From an uncultured Thalassospira sp. (GTDB taxonomy: Bacteria; Pseudomonadota; Alphaproteobacteria; Rhodospirillales_A; Thalassospiraceae), in NCBI GenBank assembly GCA_946885765.1, contig CAMPHD010000254.1:1-5378 (forward strand): a DNA stretch of 5,378 nucleotides. The letters run 5' to 3'. The translations under genes were made by a program, and so were the position numbers. The notes beneath the pieces were generated by a model, which saw only the letters and a list, made by a program, of their open reading frames with translations, was not told the DNA's origin and did not search any database. Shown one piece after another: positions 1 to 5,378 of this stretch (its first letter is position 1; the number at the start of each line of letters is the position of its first letter).

Positions 1-65
1 TCAATTGGCCGCAGGAAAGGTATGATGCCCGTCTGGCAACGGGCAAGCATGCAGGGCAAATTTAA
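1..65 (+). CDS. Possible 3' end of a rightward gene entering from the left edge
   Basis: Reading from base 3, the plus strand gives 20 codons ending in TAA at 63-65. The short peptide (NWPQERYDARL...GKHAGQI) has a protein-like composition, so this may be the C-terminus of a gene whose body lies outside the window. Twenty codons are far too few to be sure. The other two plus frames are also open at the edge: one stops at 23-25 just before a hairpin, the other runs to 181-183 into the next gene. No family is recognisable. It is listed only so that the left edge is not assumed to be empty. Confidence 0.25.
   Translation, partial: NWPQERYDARLATGKHAGQI
26..45 (+). terminator. Short GC-rich hairpin, possible weak terminator
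   Basis: TGCCCGT (26-32) and ACGGGCA (39-45) form a perfect 7-bp stem around a 6-base loop. There is no T-run directly after it on either strand, so it is not a canonical intrinsic terminator. If the frame stopping at TGA 23-25 is the real upstream gene, the hairpin sits directly after that stop. If the frame ending at 63-65 is real, the hairpin is inside coding sequence and means little. Confidence 0.3.
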
Positions 66-122
66 CCGTACTGTTACCTTGCAAAACGATGTTGTGATAT
101 CATCGGACACAGCAAATCATGC

Positions 123-145
123 GCATCTCCGCAAAAGCGCGATGC
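123..145 (-). terminator. Hairpin downstream of the Rho-N-like gene, possible terminator
   Basis: GCATC (123-127) pairs with GATGC (141-145), and CGC (130-132) pairs with GCG (137-139) around an AAAA/TTTT loop. The result is an 8-bp stem interrupted by a small asymmetric internal loop. It lies about 30 bases past the TAG stop of the minus-strand small gene, where a terminator would be expected. No U-tract follows, so it could equally be a 3'-end stabilising structure or chance. The rest of 66-175 shows no convincing gene. Confidence 0.3.
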
Positions 146-175
146 TGAATGATATTGGCAAAAACGCGCATACAC

Positions 176-361
176 CTATCTGATGTCGCGCAACGCCCGG
201 GCCAGTTCATCGGTCGACATATCTGCGCGGTTCTCTATCCCATGCTGCTTGGCAAGGTAATAAAGATCATCCCGACGCCATTTTTCATAGGCCGGTTCGA
301 ACTGTCTGTCTCGTGGTGACGTTCCTGGTGTGGTTCTAGAAAGTTTCTGATAGCTAGCCAC
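176..361 (-). CDS. Small protein with Rho-N/SAP-like (HeH) domain
   Basis: This encodes a 61-residue protein. The start is GTG at 361-359, chosen because a perfect AGGAGG (372-367) lies five bases upstream. The same frame stays open to an ATG at 541, but that extension has no ribosome site, reads through a promoter-like sequence and has a low-complexity composition. Residues about 1-23 are polar and probably disordered (TTPGTSPRDRQ). Residues about 24-60 (EKWRRDDLYYLAKQHGIEN, then DMSTDELARALRD) match the pattern of the Rho termination factor N-terminal or HeH/SAP helix-extended loop-helix fold: aromatic/LxxLAKxxGI, then a [KD]MS.[DE]EL..AL turn. Such folds often bind nucleic acid, but stand-alone small proteins of this type are mostly uncharacterised, so the function here is unknown. 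It is divergent from the M24-family gene. The domain match is by eye. Confidence 0.75.
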   Translation of the reverse strand: MASYQKLSRTTPGTSPRDRQFEPAYEKWRRDDLYYLAKQHGIENRADMSTDELARALRDIR

Positions 362-366
362 TTTTG

Positions 367-372
367 CCTCCT
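367..372 (-). promoter_or_regulatory. Strong Shine-Dalgarno deciding the GTG start
   Basis: The minus-strand AGGAGG is followed by a 5-base spacer and then GTG (361-359). This is the strongest ribosome-binding site visible in the window. It fixes the small protein at 61 residues rather than the 121 given by the longest open frame. Confidence 0.85.
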
Positions 373-433
373 GAGGGGATGGTCTTAAGCGGAACTGGCA
401 TCGGGCTATTTCAATGCCCTTTATGACACTGCC

Positions 434-462
434 ATTATACTTGATGTGGGGCGAAATGACGG
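434..462 (-). promoter_or_regulatory. Putative sigma70-type promoter of the Rho-N-like gene
   Basis: On the minus strand a perfect TATAAT lies at 439-434. Seventeen bases upstream is CCGTCA (462-457), a poor match to TTGACA sharing only the final CA and little else. Transcription would begin near 427, giving a leader of about 65 bases before the GTG. The good -10, correct spacing and strong ribosome site support it. The weak -35 suggests an activator or a modest promoter. Confidence 0.5.
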
Positions 463-529
463 AATGTCTATGTTTTCGAATAAAATTTACCGATTTTTCC
501 CGCAAAGTCATAATCTGAAATGGAAATTC

Positions 530-544
530 CCGATCCCACATCGG
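530..544. promoter_or_regulatory. Operator-like inverted repeat CCGAT-N5-ATCGG
   Basis: CCGAT (530-534) and ATCGG (540-544) are perfect inverted arms around a 5-base spacer. The element sits where the -35 region of the plus-strand TATAAT (553-558) would be, a position suited to a regulator site. Arms of five bases arise by chance fairly often, and I do not recognise the motif as that of a known regulator. Confidence 0.25.
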
Positions 545-552
545 TCAATGAA

Positions 553-558
553 TATAAT
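553..558 (+). promoter_or_regulatory. Candidate -10 box for the M24-family gene
   Basis: This is a perfect TATAAT on the plus strand, giving a start near 565 and a leader of about 95 bases before the ATG at 661. The hexamer 17 bases upstream (CCGATC, 530-535) is only a 2/6 match to TTGACA, so any promoter here would need an activator. The region is AT-rich, where TATAAT can occur by chance. Confidence 0.3.
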
Positions 559-647
559 TTATCAATAAAACATCGTCAGATCGTAGTTTTTGCTATTTCC
601 TGTTCACGGAGTTTGCTAGCGTCAGCGGCAAATCAACAATCACAATC

Positions 648-652
648 AGGGA
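648..652 (+). promoter_or_regulatory. Shine-Dalgarno AGGGA for the M24-family gene
   Basis: AGGGA ends two bases before an ATG at 655 and eight bases before a second in-frame ATG at 661. The 8-base spacing is the normal one, so 661 is the preferred start (protein beginning MALHFERAE). The alternative at 655 would add only Met-Pro. Confidence 0.6.
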
Positions 653-660
653 ATATGCCA

Positions 661-1812
661 ATGGCATTGCATTTTGAACGCGCCGAACTGGCAGCCCGTC
701 GTGCAAAAACGGTTGCCAGCCTCGAAGCTGCCGGGCTGGACGGCCTGCTGATGTTTCGTCAGGAAAGCATGTTCTATCTGACAGGGTATGACACGTTCGG
801 TTATGTATTTTTTCAGTGCCTGTATCTGGGGGCCGATGGACGAGTTGCGCTGATTACCCGCGCGCCCGACCTGCGCCAGGCGCAGCACACATCCGACATC
901 GACGATATTCGCATCTGGGTTGACGGTCCTGATGTCAATCCGGCCCTGCAATTGCGCGATATGCTGGCTGAATTTGGCTGTGGCGGCAAAAAGCTTGGTG
1001 TCGAATATGAAGCCTATGGCCTGACCGCTGCCAATGGCAAAAAACTTGATGCCGCACTTGACGGTTTCTGCACACTTACCGATGCATCCCGTCTGGTATC
1101 GGAACTGCGCGTTGTCAAAAGTCCGGCCGAACTGGATTATATCCGCACCGCCGCCAGCCTTGCCGACGATGCATGGGATGCCGCCCTTGAAACCGTTCAT
1201 GCAGGTGCGTTTGAAGGTGATATTCTGGCCGCCATGCAAGGTGCCATTTTCAAAGGTGGCGGGGATTATCCCGGCAATGAATTCATCATTGGTGCCGGAC
1301 GCGACGCATTGCTGTGCCGCTACTTCACGGGGCGCAAACACCTGGCCGACAGTGACCAGATCACGCTGGAATGGGCAGGTGCCTACCGCCATTATCATGC
1401 CGCGATGATGCGCACCATTCCTGTTGGCAAAGCGACATCACGCCACGTTGAAATGCACAAGGTGGCGACCGAGGCCATGGAGGCCTGTCGCGCGGCACTT
1501 AAACCGGGCGAACCAATCGGCGATGTTTTCGATGCCTATGCGCGCGTTTGCGATGCGGGCGGAATGCGGGCACACCGCCTGAATGCCTGCGGCTATTCGA
1601 TGGGCACGACCTTTGCGCCGAACTGGATGGACTGGCCGATGTTCTATCACGGCAACCCGGTGATTGCCGAACCCGGCATGGTGTATTTCCTGCACATGAT
1701 CCTGATGGATAGCGACAGCGGCATCGCCATGTGCCCCGGTCATTCGGTCATTGTCACCCAAACCGGCAACGAGGCAATTTCACGCCATCAGCTTGACCTC
1801 ATTACCCGTTAA
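661..1812 (+). CDS. Creatinase/M24-fold hydrolase lacking the canonical metal ligands
   Basis: This encodes 383 residues, the usual length of the two-domain creatinase/prolidase (M24, PepP-like) family. Residues about 5-130 form the creatinase N-terminal domain (motif SMFYLTGYDTFGYVFF). Residues about 145-380 form the pita-bread domain (SELRVVKSPAELDYIR; YPGNEFIIGAGRDALLCRY; MRTIPVG; NACGYSMG). True M24 metallopeptidases use Asp, Asp, His, Glu, Glu to hold two metals. The matching positions here read E237, A248 (the 11-residue Asp-Asp spacing is kept), Y312, H345 and about G360. So this is probably not a dimetal Xaa-Pro peptidase. Creatinase and ectoine hydrolase (DoeA/EutD) are relatives that act without the usual metal pair, and the GYSxG motif resembles the latter. 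An amidohydrolase on a small C-N substrate is the likeliest role, probably cytoplasmic as no signal peptide is visible. The substrate is unknown. Automated pipelines would call it a 'Xaa-Pro peptidase family protein'. Confidence 0.88.
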   Translation: MALHFERAELAARRAKTVASLEAAGLDGLLMFRQESMFYLTGYDTFGYVFFQCLYLGADGRVALITRAPDLRQAQHTSDIDDIRIWVDGPDVNPALQLRDMLAEFGCGGKKLGVEYEAYGLTAANGKKLDAALDGFCTLTDASRLVSELRVVKSPAELDYIRTAASLADDAWDAALETVHAGAFEGDILAAMQGAIFKGGGDYPGNEFIIGAGRDALLCRYFTGRKHLADSDQITLEWAGAYRHYHAAMMRTIPVGKATSRHVEMHKVATEAMEACRAALKPGEPIGDVFDAYARVCDAGGMRAHRLNACGYSMGTTFAPNWMDWPMFYHGNPVIAEPGMVYFLHMILMDSDSGIAMCPGHSVIVTQTGNEAISRHQLDLITR

Positions 1813-1832
1813 AACGAAACCATCCAAAGCTT

Positions 1833-1866
1833 GGTGTGCGTGGCTCCCTCTCAGAACGGGCACACC
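1833..1866. terminator. Hairpin in the convergent gap, possible bidirectional terminator
   Basis: GGTGTGC (1833-1839) and GCACACC (1860-1866) form a perfect 7-bp stem, extendable by two G-U pairs, around a 20-base loop. It lies between the ends of two convergent genes (stops at 1812 on plus and 1876 on minus), where a shared terminator is expected. The long loop and the absence of a clean T-run on either side make it a weak intrinsic terminator. Confidence 0.4.
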
Positions 1867-1875
1867 GGTCCGGTT

Positions 1876-4368
1876 TCAAACCCGAAGCGCCTTGCGCATG
1901 GCATCTGCAGTGTCCTGCGCAAGGTGATCTAGTTTCGCAATCCGGTCATGGATTGTACCGTCAAGTTCGCCGTCATAAAGCTCAAGCGCGCGGGCAGATG
2001 CCGCCAGCTTCACCGCCGCCAGGTTCGATGCCATTCCCTTGATCGTATGGGCCGCCACGCGCATACTTTCGCGGTCACCTTTGGCTATTGCCGCAATAAT
2101 CTTTGCGCGTTCTTCCTGATAGGACGAAGGCAGCATATCGACCAGACGAGCCATATCGCCCGTACCCAACATAATGCTCATTTCATTGAAACGCGCCGTA
2201 TCGATTAGCACTGATCTTTCTTCCGTTCGGGTAGCACTGTCTTGTGGCGGGGATGTGATGACAAGTTCGGCCCCGCTTTCCTCCCCGGTCTGAACCAGAC
2301 TTCCCCCGATCAAGGTCGGCTGCCCGTTTGACCCGATCCCGACCCGTATCGAGGTCGGTTTTCCGGAGTCATCGACCACGTCGCGACCTTGGCCAACACG
2401 GTTGCGGTTTCGCAGGAAACGAAGAAGAACACTATAAAGCCTGCGCTCTTCGATCGGTTTTGTCATAACCTCGTCCATACCGGCGGCCAGAAAATCGCGA
2501 TGCCGGTCATTGAATGCCTCCGCCGTTACGCAAATGATGGGTATGCGCCCCCCACGTGTCACCCGTTCAAGTTCGCGGATATGGCGGGTCGCCCCCTCGC
2601 CGTCCAGAACCGGCATGTGTGCATCCATCAGGATCGCATCATAACCGCCGCTCTGGAACGCATGCACAGCCTCTCGTCCGTTGGGAACGATATCGACCAT
2701 CAGGCCATGACGTTGCAATAACCCGCCAATAACATTGGCATTGATTTCATTGTCCTCGGCAACAAGGACACGATACCCCGAAAGCACGCTGTCCCCGACG
2801 ATAGCAACGGCATGCTGCCCAGAATCCCGATCATGTATATCGGCTTTTTGCGCCTCGAACGGCAGCCAGAAATCAAATCGCGTACCTTGTCCCTCGACAC
2901 TTTCGACCCTGATCGTCCCGCCCATCAGTTCGATCAGGCTATGGGCAATCGAAAGTCCAAGCCCGGTTCCACCAAACTGCCGTGTCGTCGAATTGTCGCC
3001 CTGACTGAACGGGGCAAATATCTGCTCTCGCCGTTCAGGCGCGATGCCGATCCCTGTATCGATAACCGCGAAATGAAACAGCTCTTCCCCGTCTGGCGGT
3101 GCACGCATTTGTTCGGGTATATCCAGGCTGGATTTGACTTCAAGCCGCACCGACCCCTTGCGGGTAAATTTCACCGCATTGGATAGCAGGTTCCAGAGGA
3201 TCTGGCGAAACCGGACCTCGTCCCCGACAAAAATGCGATCCGCCAGTGCAGCATCATCACATCGCAGTACAAGGTTCTTTTCCCGTGCCATATCACCGAT
3301 TGCACGAAAAATGTCATATGTGATGTCAGAAGGATGAAACGGACGCTTTTCAAGTTCGACACGCCCGGCCTCAATCTTGCTCATATCGAGAATATCGTTC
3401 AAAAGCGCCATCAATGCCCGCCCCGAAGAAAGGATCGCGCCGACACGCTCCTTCTGGGCCGCGTCGAGATCGCTTTGCCGCAGCAGTTGCGCCATGCCCA
3501 GAACCCCGTTCAACGGTGTTCTGATTTCATGGCTCATCGTGGCAAGGAACTGGCTTTTCGCGGAACTTGCCTGAAATGACTGACGATAGTGATCACGCAA
3601 TTCAAGCAGCATAAACAGCATCGCACAGGTATAGCTGAGCAACCTCGACGGAATGATAAAACGCGCAACCATATCGGCATTGTCCGGCCCAAAGGCAAAC
3701 AGGGCCAGATGGTTGAAACATCCGATCAGAAATGCGACGGCCAGCAGGCATTCCGAAAGCCTGAACTGGAAATAGCATCGGACCATATACCCGGCCGCAG
3801 CCATGATCAGCATGATCATGGTCGGAAACAGGATAAGAGTGCTTATATTTTCCAATACACCGGTAAAGTCGCTTGAAAATTCCGGTACCAGCCAGATCAG
3901 AAAAACCTGAACGACAAGACCCACGGCAAAGATGCCCGGAACCGTTCCCCATGCCAGATCATTTCCCGGCCGGTTTTCCGATTTGTTTGCGACATGCCAA
4001 CTCAGAACCAGAAAAGAAAACGACCCAAACCGCAAAACCAGAATCAACAATCCGGTAAAAGTCCCAAGCGCCTGTTCGCCTCCTATCACCGGGCGGGTTT
4101 CGAACAGTTTGGGCATTCCCAGCAAATCGCTAATCAGCAAAAGCCCCATTGAGGCCGCGACATAAAGAATCTGCTTGCGCTTGGTAATATCGAAAACGAT
4201 GCCACCCAGACACATGGACAGCAGGGCGATGAATTCGACAACCACAATGATCGAAATGGTAACGCTGCCGACCTGCTCATCGGACAGGGACGTGAAATAC
4301 ATGAAGACAGGGGCAATTGCACAAAAGGCAAAAAACGAGATACCGGTCAGGCTCAGTATCTTGGGCAT
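1876..4368 (-). CDS. Hybrid sensor histidine kinase with 8-TM sensor, receiver and Hpt domains
   Basis: This 830-residue membrane phosphorelay kinase starts with about eight hydrophobic segments (roughly 8-26, 35-57, 66-85, 102-123, 142-162, 174-195, 205-227, 236-255). Lys/Arg-rich loops after segments 2, 4, 6 and 8 place both ends in the cytoplasm. No PAS, HAMP or large periplasmic domain is visible, so the stimulus may be within or at the membrane. The HisKA domain (about 270-335) has SHEIRTP with phospho-acceptor H280. The HATPase has N397 in [11 protein letters not shown]437 in [14 protein letters not shown], and GGTGLGLSI (466-474). The receiver (about 531-650) has D539, phospho-acceptor D582, T615 and K637. 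After a long variable linker, an Hpt domain (about 720-828) carries H774 in AHTIKG. All key residues are intact. It resembles ArcB/BarA-type tripartite kinases, but the sensor region differs and I assign no gene name. There is no output domain and no response regulator nearby. The Shine-Dalgarno before the ATG at 4368 is weak. It lies 82 bases downstream of the oxygenase gene on the same strand. Confidence 0.95.
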   Translation of the reverse strand: MPKILSLTGISFFAFCAIAPVFMYFTSLSDEQVGSVTISIIVVVEFIALLSMCLGGIVFDITKRKQILYVAASMGLLLISDLLGMPKLFETRPVIGGEQALGTFTGLLILVLRFGSFSFLVLSWHVANKSENRPGNDLAWGTVPGIFAVGLVVQVFLIWLVPEFSSDFTGVLENISTLILFPTMIMLIMAAAGYMVRCYFQFRLSECLLAVAFLIGCFNHLALFAFGPDNADMVARFIIPSRLLSYTCAMLFMLLELRDHYRQSFQASSAKSQFLATMSHEIRTPLNGVLGMAQLLRQSDLDAAQKERVGAILSSGRALMALLNDILDMSKIEAGRVELEKRPFHPSDITYDIFRAIGDMAREKNLVLRCDDAALADRIFVGDEVRFRQILWNLLSNAVKFTRKGSVRLEVKSSLDIPEQMRAPPDGEELFHFAVIDTGIGIAPERREQIFAPFSQGDNSTTRQFGGTGLGLSIAHSLIELMGGTIRVESVEGQGTRFDFWLPFEAQKADIHDRDSGQHAVAIVGDSVLSGYRVLVAEDNEINANVIGGLLQRHGLMVDIVPNGREAVHAFQSGGYDAILMDAHMPVLDGEGATRHIRELERVTRGGRIPIICVTAEAFNDRHRDFLAAGMDEVMTKPIEERRLYSVLLRFLRNRNRVGQGRDVVDDSGKPTSIRVGIGSNGQPTLIGGSLVQTGEESGAELVITSPPQDSATRTEERSVLIDTARFNEMSIMLGTGDMARLVDMLPSSYQEERAKIIAAIAKGDRESMRVAAHTIKGMASNLAAVKLAASARALELYDGELDGTIHDRIAKLDHLAQDTADAMRKALRV

Positions 4369-4389
4369 ATTCGCATTGACCCCGGTTCT

Positions 4390-4439
4390 GGTCTTTTTGA
4401 CCGTTGCTTGTATGCCGGTAAGGCACGGAAGCGGTCAAA
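4390..4439 (-). promoter_or_regulatory. Two overlapping, mutually exclusive hairpins in the kinase leader
   Basis: TTTGACCG (4396-4403) and CGGTCAAA (4432-4439) are perfect 8-bp inverted arms. Between them further pairing is possible: CTT (4407-4409) with AAG (4429-4431), and TGCC (4413-4416) with GGCA (4422-4425). In minus-strand RNA the second arm of this long hairpin also contains the GGTC that can pair with GACC (4402-4399 with 4393-4390, A5 loop), so the two structures cannot form together. This lies between the oxygenase stop (4451) and the kinase ATG (4368). It could be an attenuator, an RNA-processing or stability element, or a DNA operator. Confidence 0.4.
4409..4438 (-). promoter_or_regulatory. 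Weak candidate promoter for the kinase gene
   Basis: On the minus strand TTGACC (4438-4433, five of six to TTGACA) is followed after 18 bases by CATACA (4414-4409, three of six to TATAAT). The -35 overlaps one arm of the 8-bp inverted repeat. The -10 is poor, so read-through from the oxygenase gene remains just as possible. Confidence 0.25.
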
Positions 4440-4450
4440 CCACGCCCCCG

Positions 4451-5332
4451 TCACAGTTCCCTGCAATTGCCAAGAATGTCTTTGGCCCATTTCAGAGTCC
4501 GATCATCCATCAATTGCATATGCCGGTACTTTTCAAACTGCTGCACGATCAGTTCAAGCCGTTCGCGAAAAACCGGCGGGTAGTCCAGATCAAGCAACCG
4601 GTCCGCCATCGGATCGAATGCCGCATTCTGAAATTCAAGCGACAGGCTGACCCTTGGCTCCGTGGCAAAGGCGCTTGCCCGACCACCCCAGTGATACAAA
4701 TCCTGCCGCCATCCCATCACGGTCCCCGGTCTGGCGGGCAATGCCCGAACATCTTGCAAGGCAACATCTTCCGGTTTAGCAACCGGTCGAGGATAACACT
4801 TTTCGAATGAACGCGGCAATACGTACATACATCCGTTATCCGGGTTTGCAACGCCCAGTGGCACCCAAAGCGACAAACTGATCAGCATGTCATCGCCAAT
4901 GACGCTTTCACCCTGATAATCCCTGTGCGGCGGCCAGCCCCGCCCATCCTGATGCGGATCGATATGCCAAGCCCAAAAATGCGGAAGCAGCCTGACCCGG
5001 TCGCCCAGAAAATGGTTTAGCAACGGGCGAAGCCGCATGAAAACCTGCCACGCCTCGTCATACAGATAGATCATTGCGGGCGGCAAACCGTTGGTCACCA
5101 GTGCTGCGATCCCGGCACGCAATTGCGCAAGGCTGTCGACCGGCAAAAGATCATCAATCAGGAAATATCCATCCTGCCAGAACCGGTCGGAATGCGCGGC
5201 ACCATCAAACCCGCCATCATCCGCCCCGACCATTGGCACATTCCCGATCCGGGAACCGTCATCGGAGATCGTCAGTTGCGGATTGATCGAAAGCCAGCTT
5301 TCGCGCTGGCAGGCCCAGGATGCAGTCATCAT
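4451..5332 (-). CDS. Phytanoyl-CoA dioxygenase (PhyH) family Fe(II)/2-oxoglutarate oxygenase
   Basis: This encodes 293 residues from the first ATG (5332). PhyH enzymes hydroxylate small molecules using Fe(II), O2 and 2-oxoglutarate on a double-stranded beta-helix. The domain appears to begin near residue 50 (FWQDGYFLIDDLL). The iron triad is visible: H136 and D138 in WPPHRDY, and H214 in LYHWGG. R227 in EPRVSLSLEF is placed to bind the 2-oxoglutarate carboxylate. The stretch PDNGCMYVLPRSFEK is the usual PhyH strand before the distal His. No signal peptide is obvious, so it is probably cytoplasmic. The substrate cannot be told; the EctD ectoine-hydroxylase signature is not present. The start is uncertain. 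No clear Shine-Dalgarno precedes 5332, the frame stays open to the right edge, and an internal ATG at 5233 (Met34) has GGGA eight bases upstream and would give 260 residues. It lies 82 bases before the kinase gene on the same strand. Confidence 0.88.
   Translation of the reverse strand: MMTASWACQRESWLSINPQLTISDDGSRIGNVPMVGADDGGFDGAAHSDRFWQDGYFLIDDLLPVDSLAQLRAGIAALVTNGLPPAMIYLYDEAWQVFMRLRPLLNHFLGDRVRLLPHFWAWHIDPHQDGRGWPPHRDYQGESVIGDDMLISLSLWVPLGVANPDNGCMYVLPRSFEKCYPRPVAKPEDVALQDVRALPARPGTVMGWRQDLYHWGGRASAFATEPRVSLSLEFQNAAFDPMADRLLDLDYPPVFRERLELIVQQFEKYRHMQLMDDRTLKWAKDILGNCREL
5241..5255. repeat. Palindrome TTCCCG-ATC-CGGGAA
   Basis: Perfect 6-bp inverted arms lie around a 3-base centre. If the oxygenase starts at its first ATG (5332) this is within codons of residues about 26-31. 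If it starts at Met34 (5233) the palindrome is 8-22 bases upstream of the start codon and would overlap the ribosome-binding region, a good place for an operator or RNA switch. Chance occurrence is not excluded. Confidence 0.3.
5293..5310. repeat. Stable hairpin GCCAGC-N6-GCTGGC
   Basis: This is a perfect 6-bp GC-rich stem with a 6-base loop (GCGAAA on the minus strand, a GNRA-like context). It lies inside residues 8-13 of the long form of the oxygenase, or in the leader if translation starts later. It is the second inverted repeat within 70 bases, which is a little unusual for coding sequence. Confidence 0.3.
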
Positions 5333-5378
5333 GTCGGAAAATCCAATGCAGGGTTTGGCGGACGATACGAAGTCACCC
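5331..5378 (+). CDS. Possible start of a rightward gene running off the right edge
   Basis: ATG at 5331 opens 16 plus-strand codons to the edge (MSENPMQGLADDTKSP), a composition typical of a flexible N-terminus. AGGA (5317-5320) lies ten bases upstream, slightly far for a ribosome site. Its ATG overlaps the presumed minus-strand oxygenase ATG (5332), so both starts are unlikely to be right. If this gene is real, the oxygenase probably starts at Met34 and 5234-5330 becomes a divergent promoter region. Sixteen codons allow no family call. Confidence 0.25.
   Translation, partial: MSENPMQGLADDTKSP

Larger units (their letters stand above)
362..660. other. Divergent AT-rich intergenic region
   Basis: These 299 bases separate the start codons of the minus-strand small gene and the plus-strand M24-family gene. 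They hold TATAAT boxes in both directions (434-439 minus; 553-558 plus), an AT-rich stretch around 470-600 and a short palindrome at 530-544. The open frames that cross it (to 541 on the minus strand and from 520 on the plus strand) have no ribosome sites at their outer ATGs and no recognisable protein motif, so I treat it as non-coding. Confidence 0.65.

Noticed and set aside
1..183. A 60-codon plus-strand frame open from the left edge to TGA 181-183
   Set aside because: Its product has no recognisable pattern, passes through both hairpins and overlaps the 3' end of the convergent small gene.
362..541. Extension of the minus-strand small protein to an ATG at 541
   Set aside because: It reads through its own likely promoter and Shine-Dalgarno; the GTG at 361 is better supported.
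520..660. N-terminal extension of the M24-family protein to an ATG at 520
   Set aside because: It would add about 47 residues without family similarity in AT-rich DNA containing a TATAAT box, and no ribosome site precedes 520; AGGGA before 661 supports the shorter form.
646..1398. A 250-codon open frame on the minus strand, antisense to the M24-family gene
   Set aside because: It is a shadow of the plus-strand gene: the sense frame has clear family motifs across its whole length, while the antisense product is Cys/Gly/Gln-rich and matches nothing known to me.
4616..4628. GAATGC-C-GCATTC inverted repeat in the oxygenase gene
   Set aside because: It is a single short palindrome within conserved coding sequence with a one-base centre; chance is sufficient.
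4175..4810. A 211-codon plus-strand open frame crossing the kinase start, the gap and the oxygenase 3' end
   Set aside because: It runs antisense across two well-supported genes and the inverted repeats between them, has no motif, and is typical of shadow frames in GC-rich DNA.
526..5250. The 11-mer ATTCCCGATCC occurs at 526-536 and 5240-5250, each time within an inverted repeat region
   Set aside because: A few 11-base matches are expected by chance in a window of this size, and the flanking palindromes differ.
661..5332. An ectoine-related locus, because the M24 protein resembles ectoine hydrolase and the oxygenase is of the EctD superfamily
   Set aside because: The oxygenase lacks the EctD signature around its HxD motif, the two genes are on opposite strands with a kinase between them, and no other ectoine gene (ectABC, doeB, AsnC-type regulator) is present.

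Overview
The window looks like ordinary chromosomal DNA of a Gram-negative bacterium, most likely an alphaproteobacterium. It is moderately GC-rich (mid-50s by eye), codons in the genes favour G or C at third positions, and the intergenic stretches are AT-richer. The protein set would suit a marine Rhodospirillales such as Thalassospira, but that placement is an inference from general familiarity and no marker gene is present. I see no insertion sequence, CRISPR array, tRNA, rRNA or phage gene.

Layout from left to right. Positions 1-175 hold the possible last codons of a rightward gene and two small hairpins. A 61-residue protein with a Rho-N/SAP-like fold lies on the minus strand (176-361). 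It has a GTG start with a near-ideal Shine-Dalgarno and a perfect TATAAT box. A 299-base AT-rich divergent intergenic region follows (362-660) with promoter-like boxes for both directions and a short palindrome. A metal-ligand-less creatinase/M24 'pita-bread' hydrolase is on the plus strand (661-1812). A 63-base convergent gap carries a hairpin. Next is a large minus-strand hybrid histidine kinase (1876-4368) with eight predicted membrane segments, then HisKA, HATPase, receiver and Hpt domains. An 82-base gap with two overlapping, mutually exclusive hairpins precedes it. Upstream of that, on the same strand, is a phytanoyl-CoA-dioxygenase-family (PhyH) Fe(II)/2-oxoglutarate oxygenase (4451 to about 5332). 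Its N-terminus is uncertain because a plausible plus-strand gene start (5331) overlaps it at the right edge.

How the parts might work together. The oxygenase and kinase genes are co-directional and close enough to be co-transcribed, though the structured gap could separate their expression. The kinase is a complete phosphorelay (H280 to D582 to H774) with no DNA-binding output domain and no cognate response regulator in the window, so it should pass phosphate to a regulator encoded elsewhere. The M24-like hydrolase and the Rho-N-like protein are divergent neighbours and may share regulatory DNA, but nothing links their functions. I found no convincing new multi-gene system. The best leads are the loss of all five metal ligands in the M24 protein, the attenuator-like hairpin pair before the kinase, and the unresolved right-edge gene boundary.
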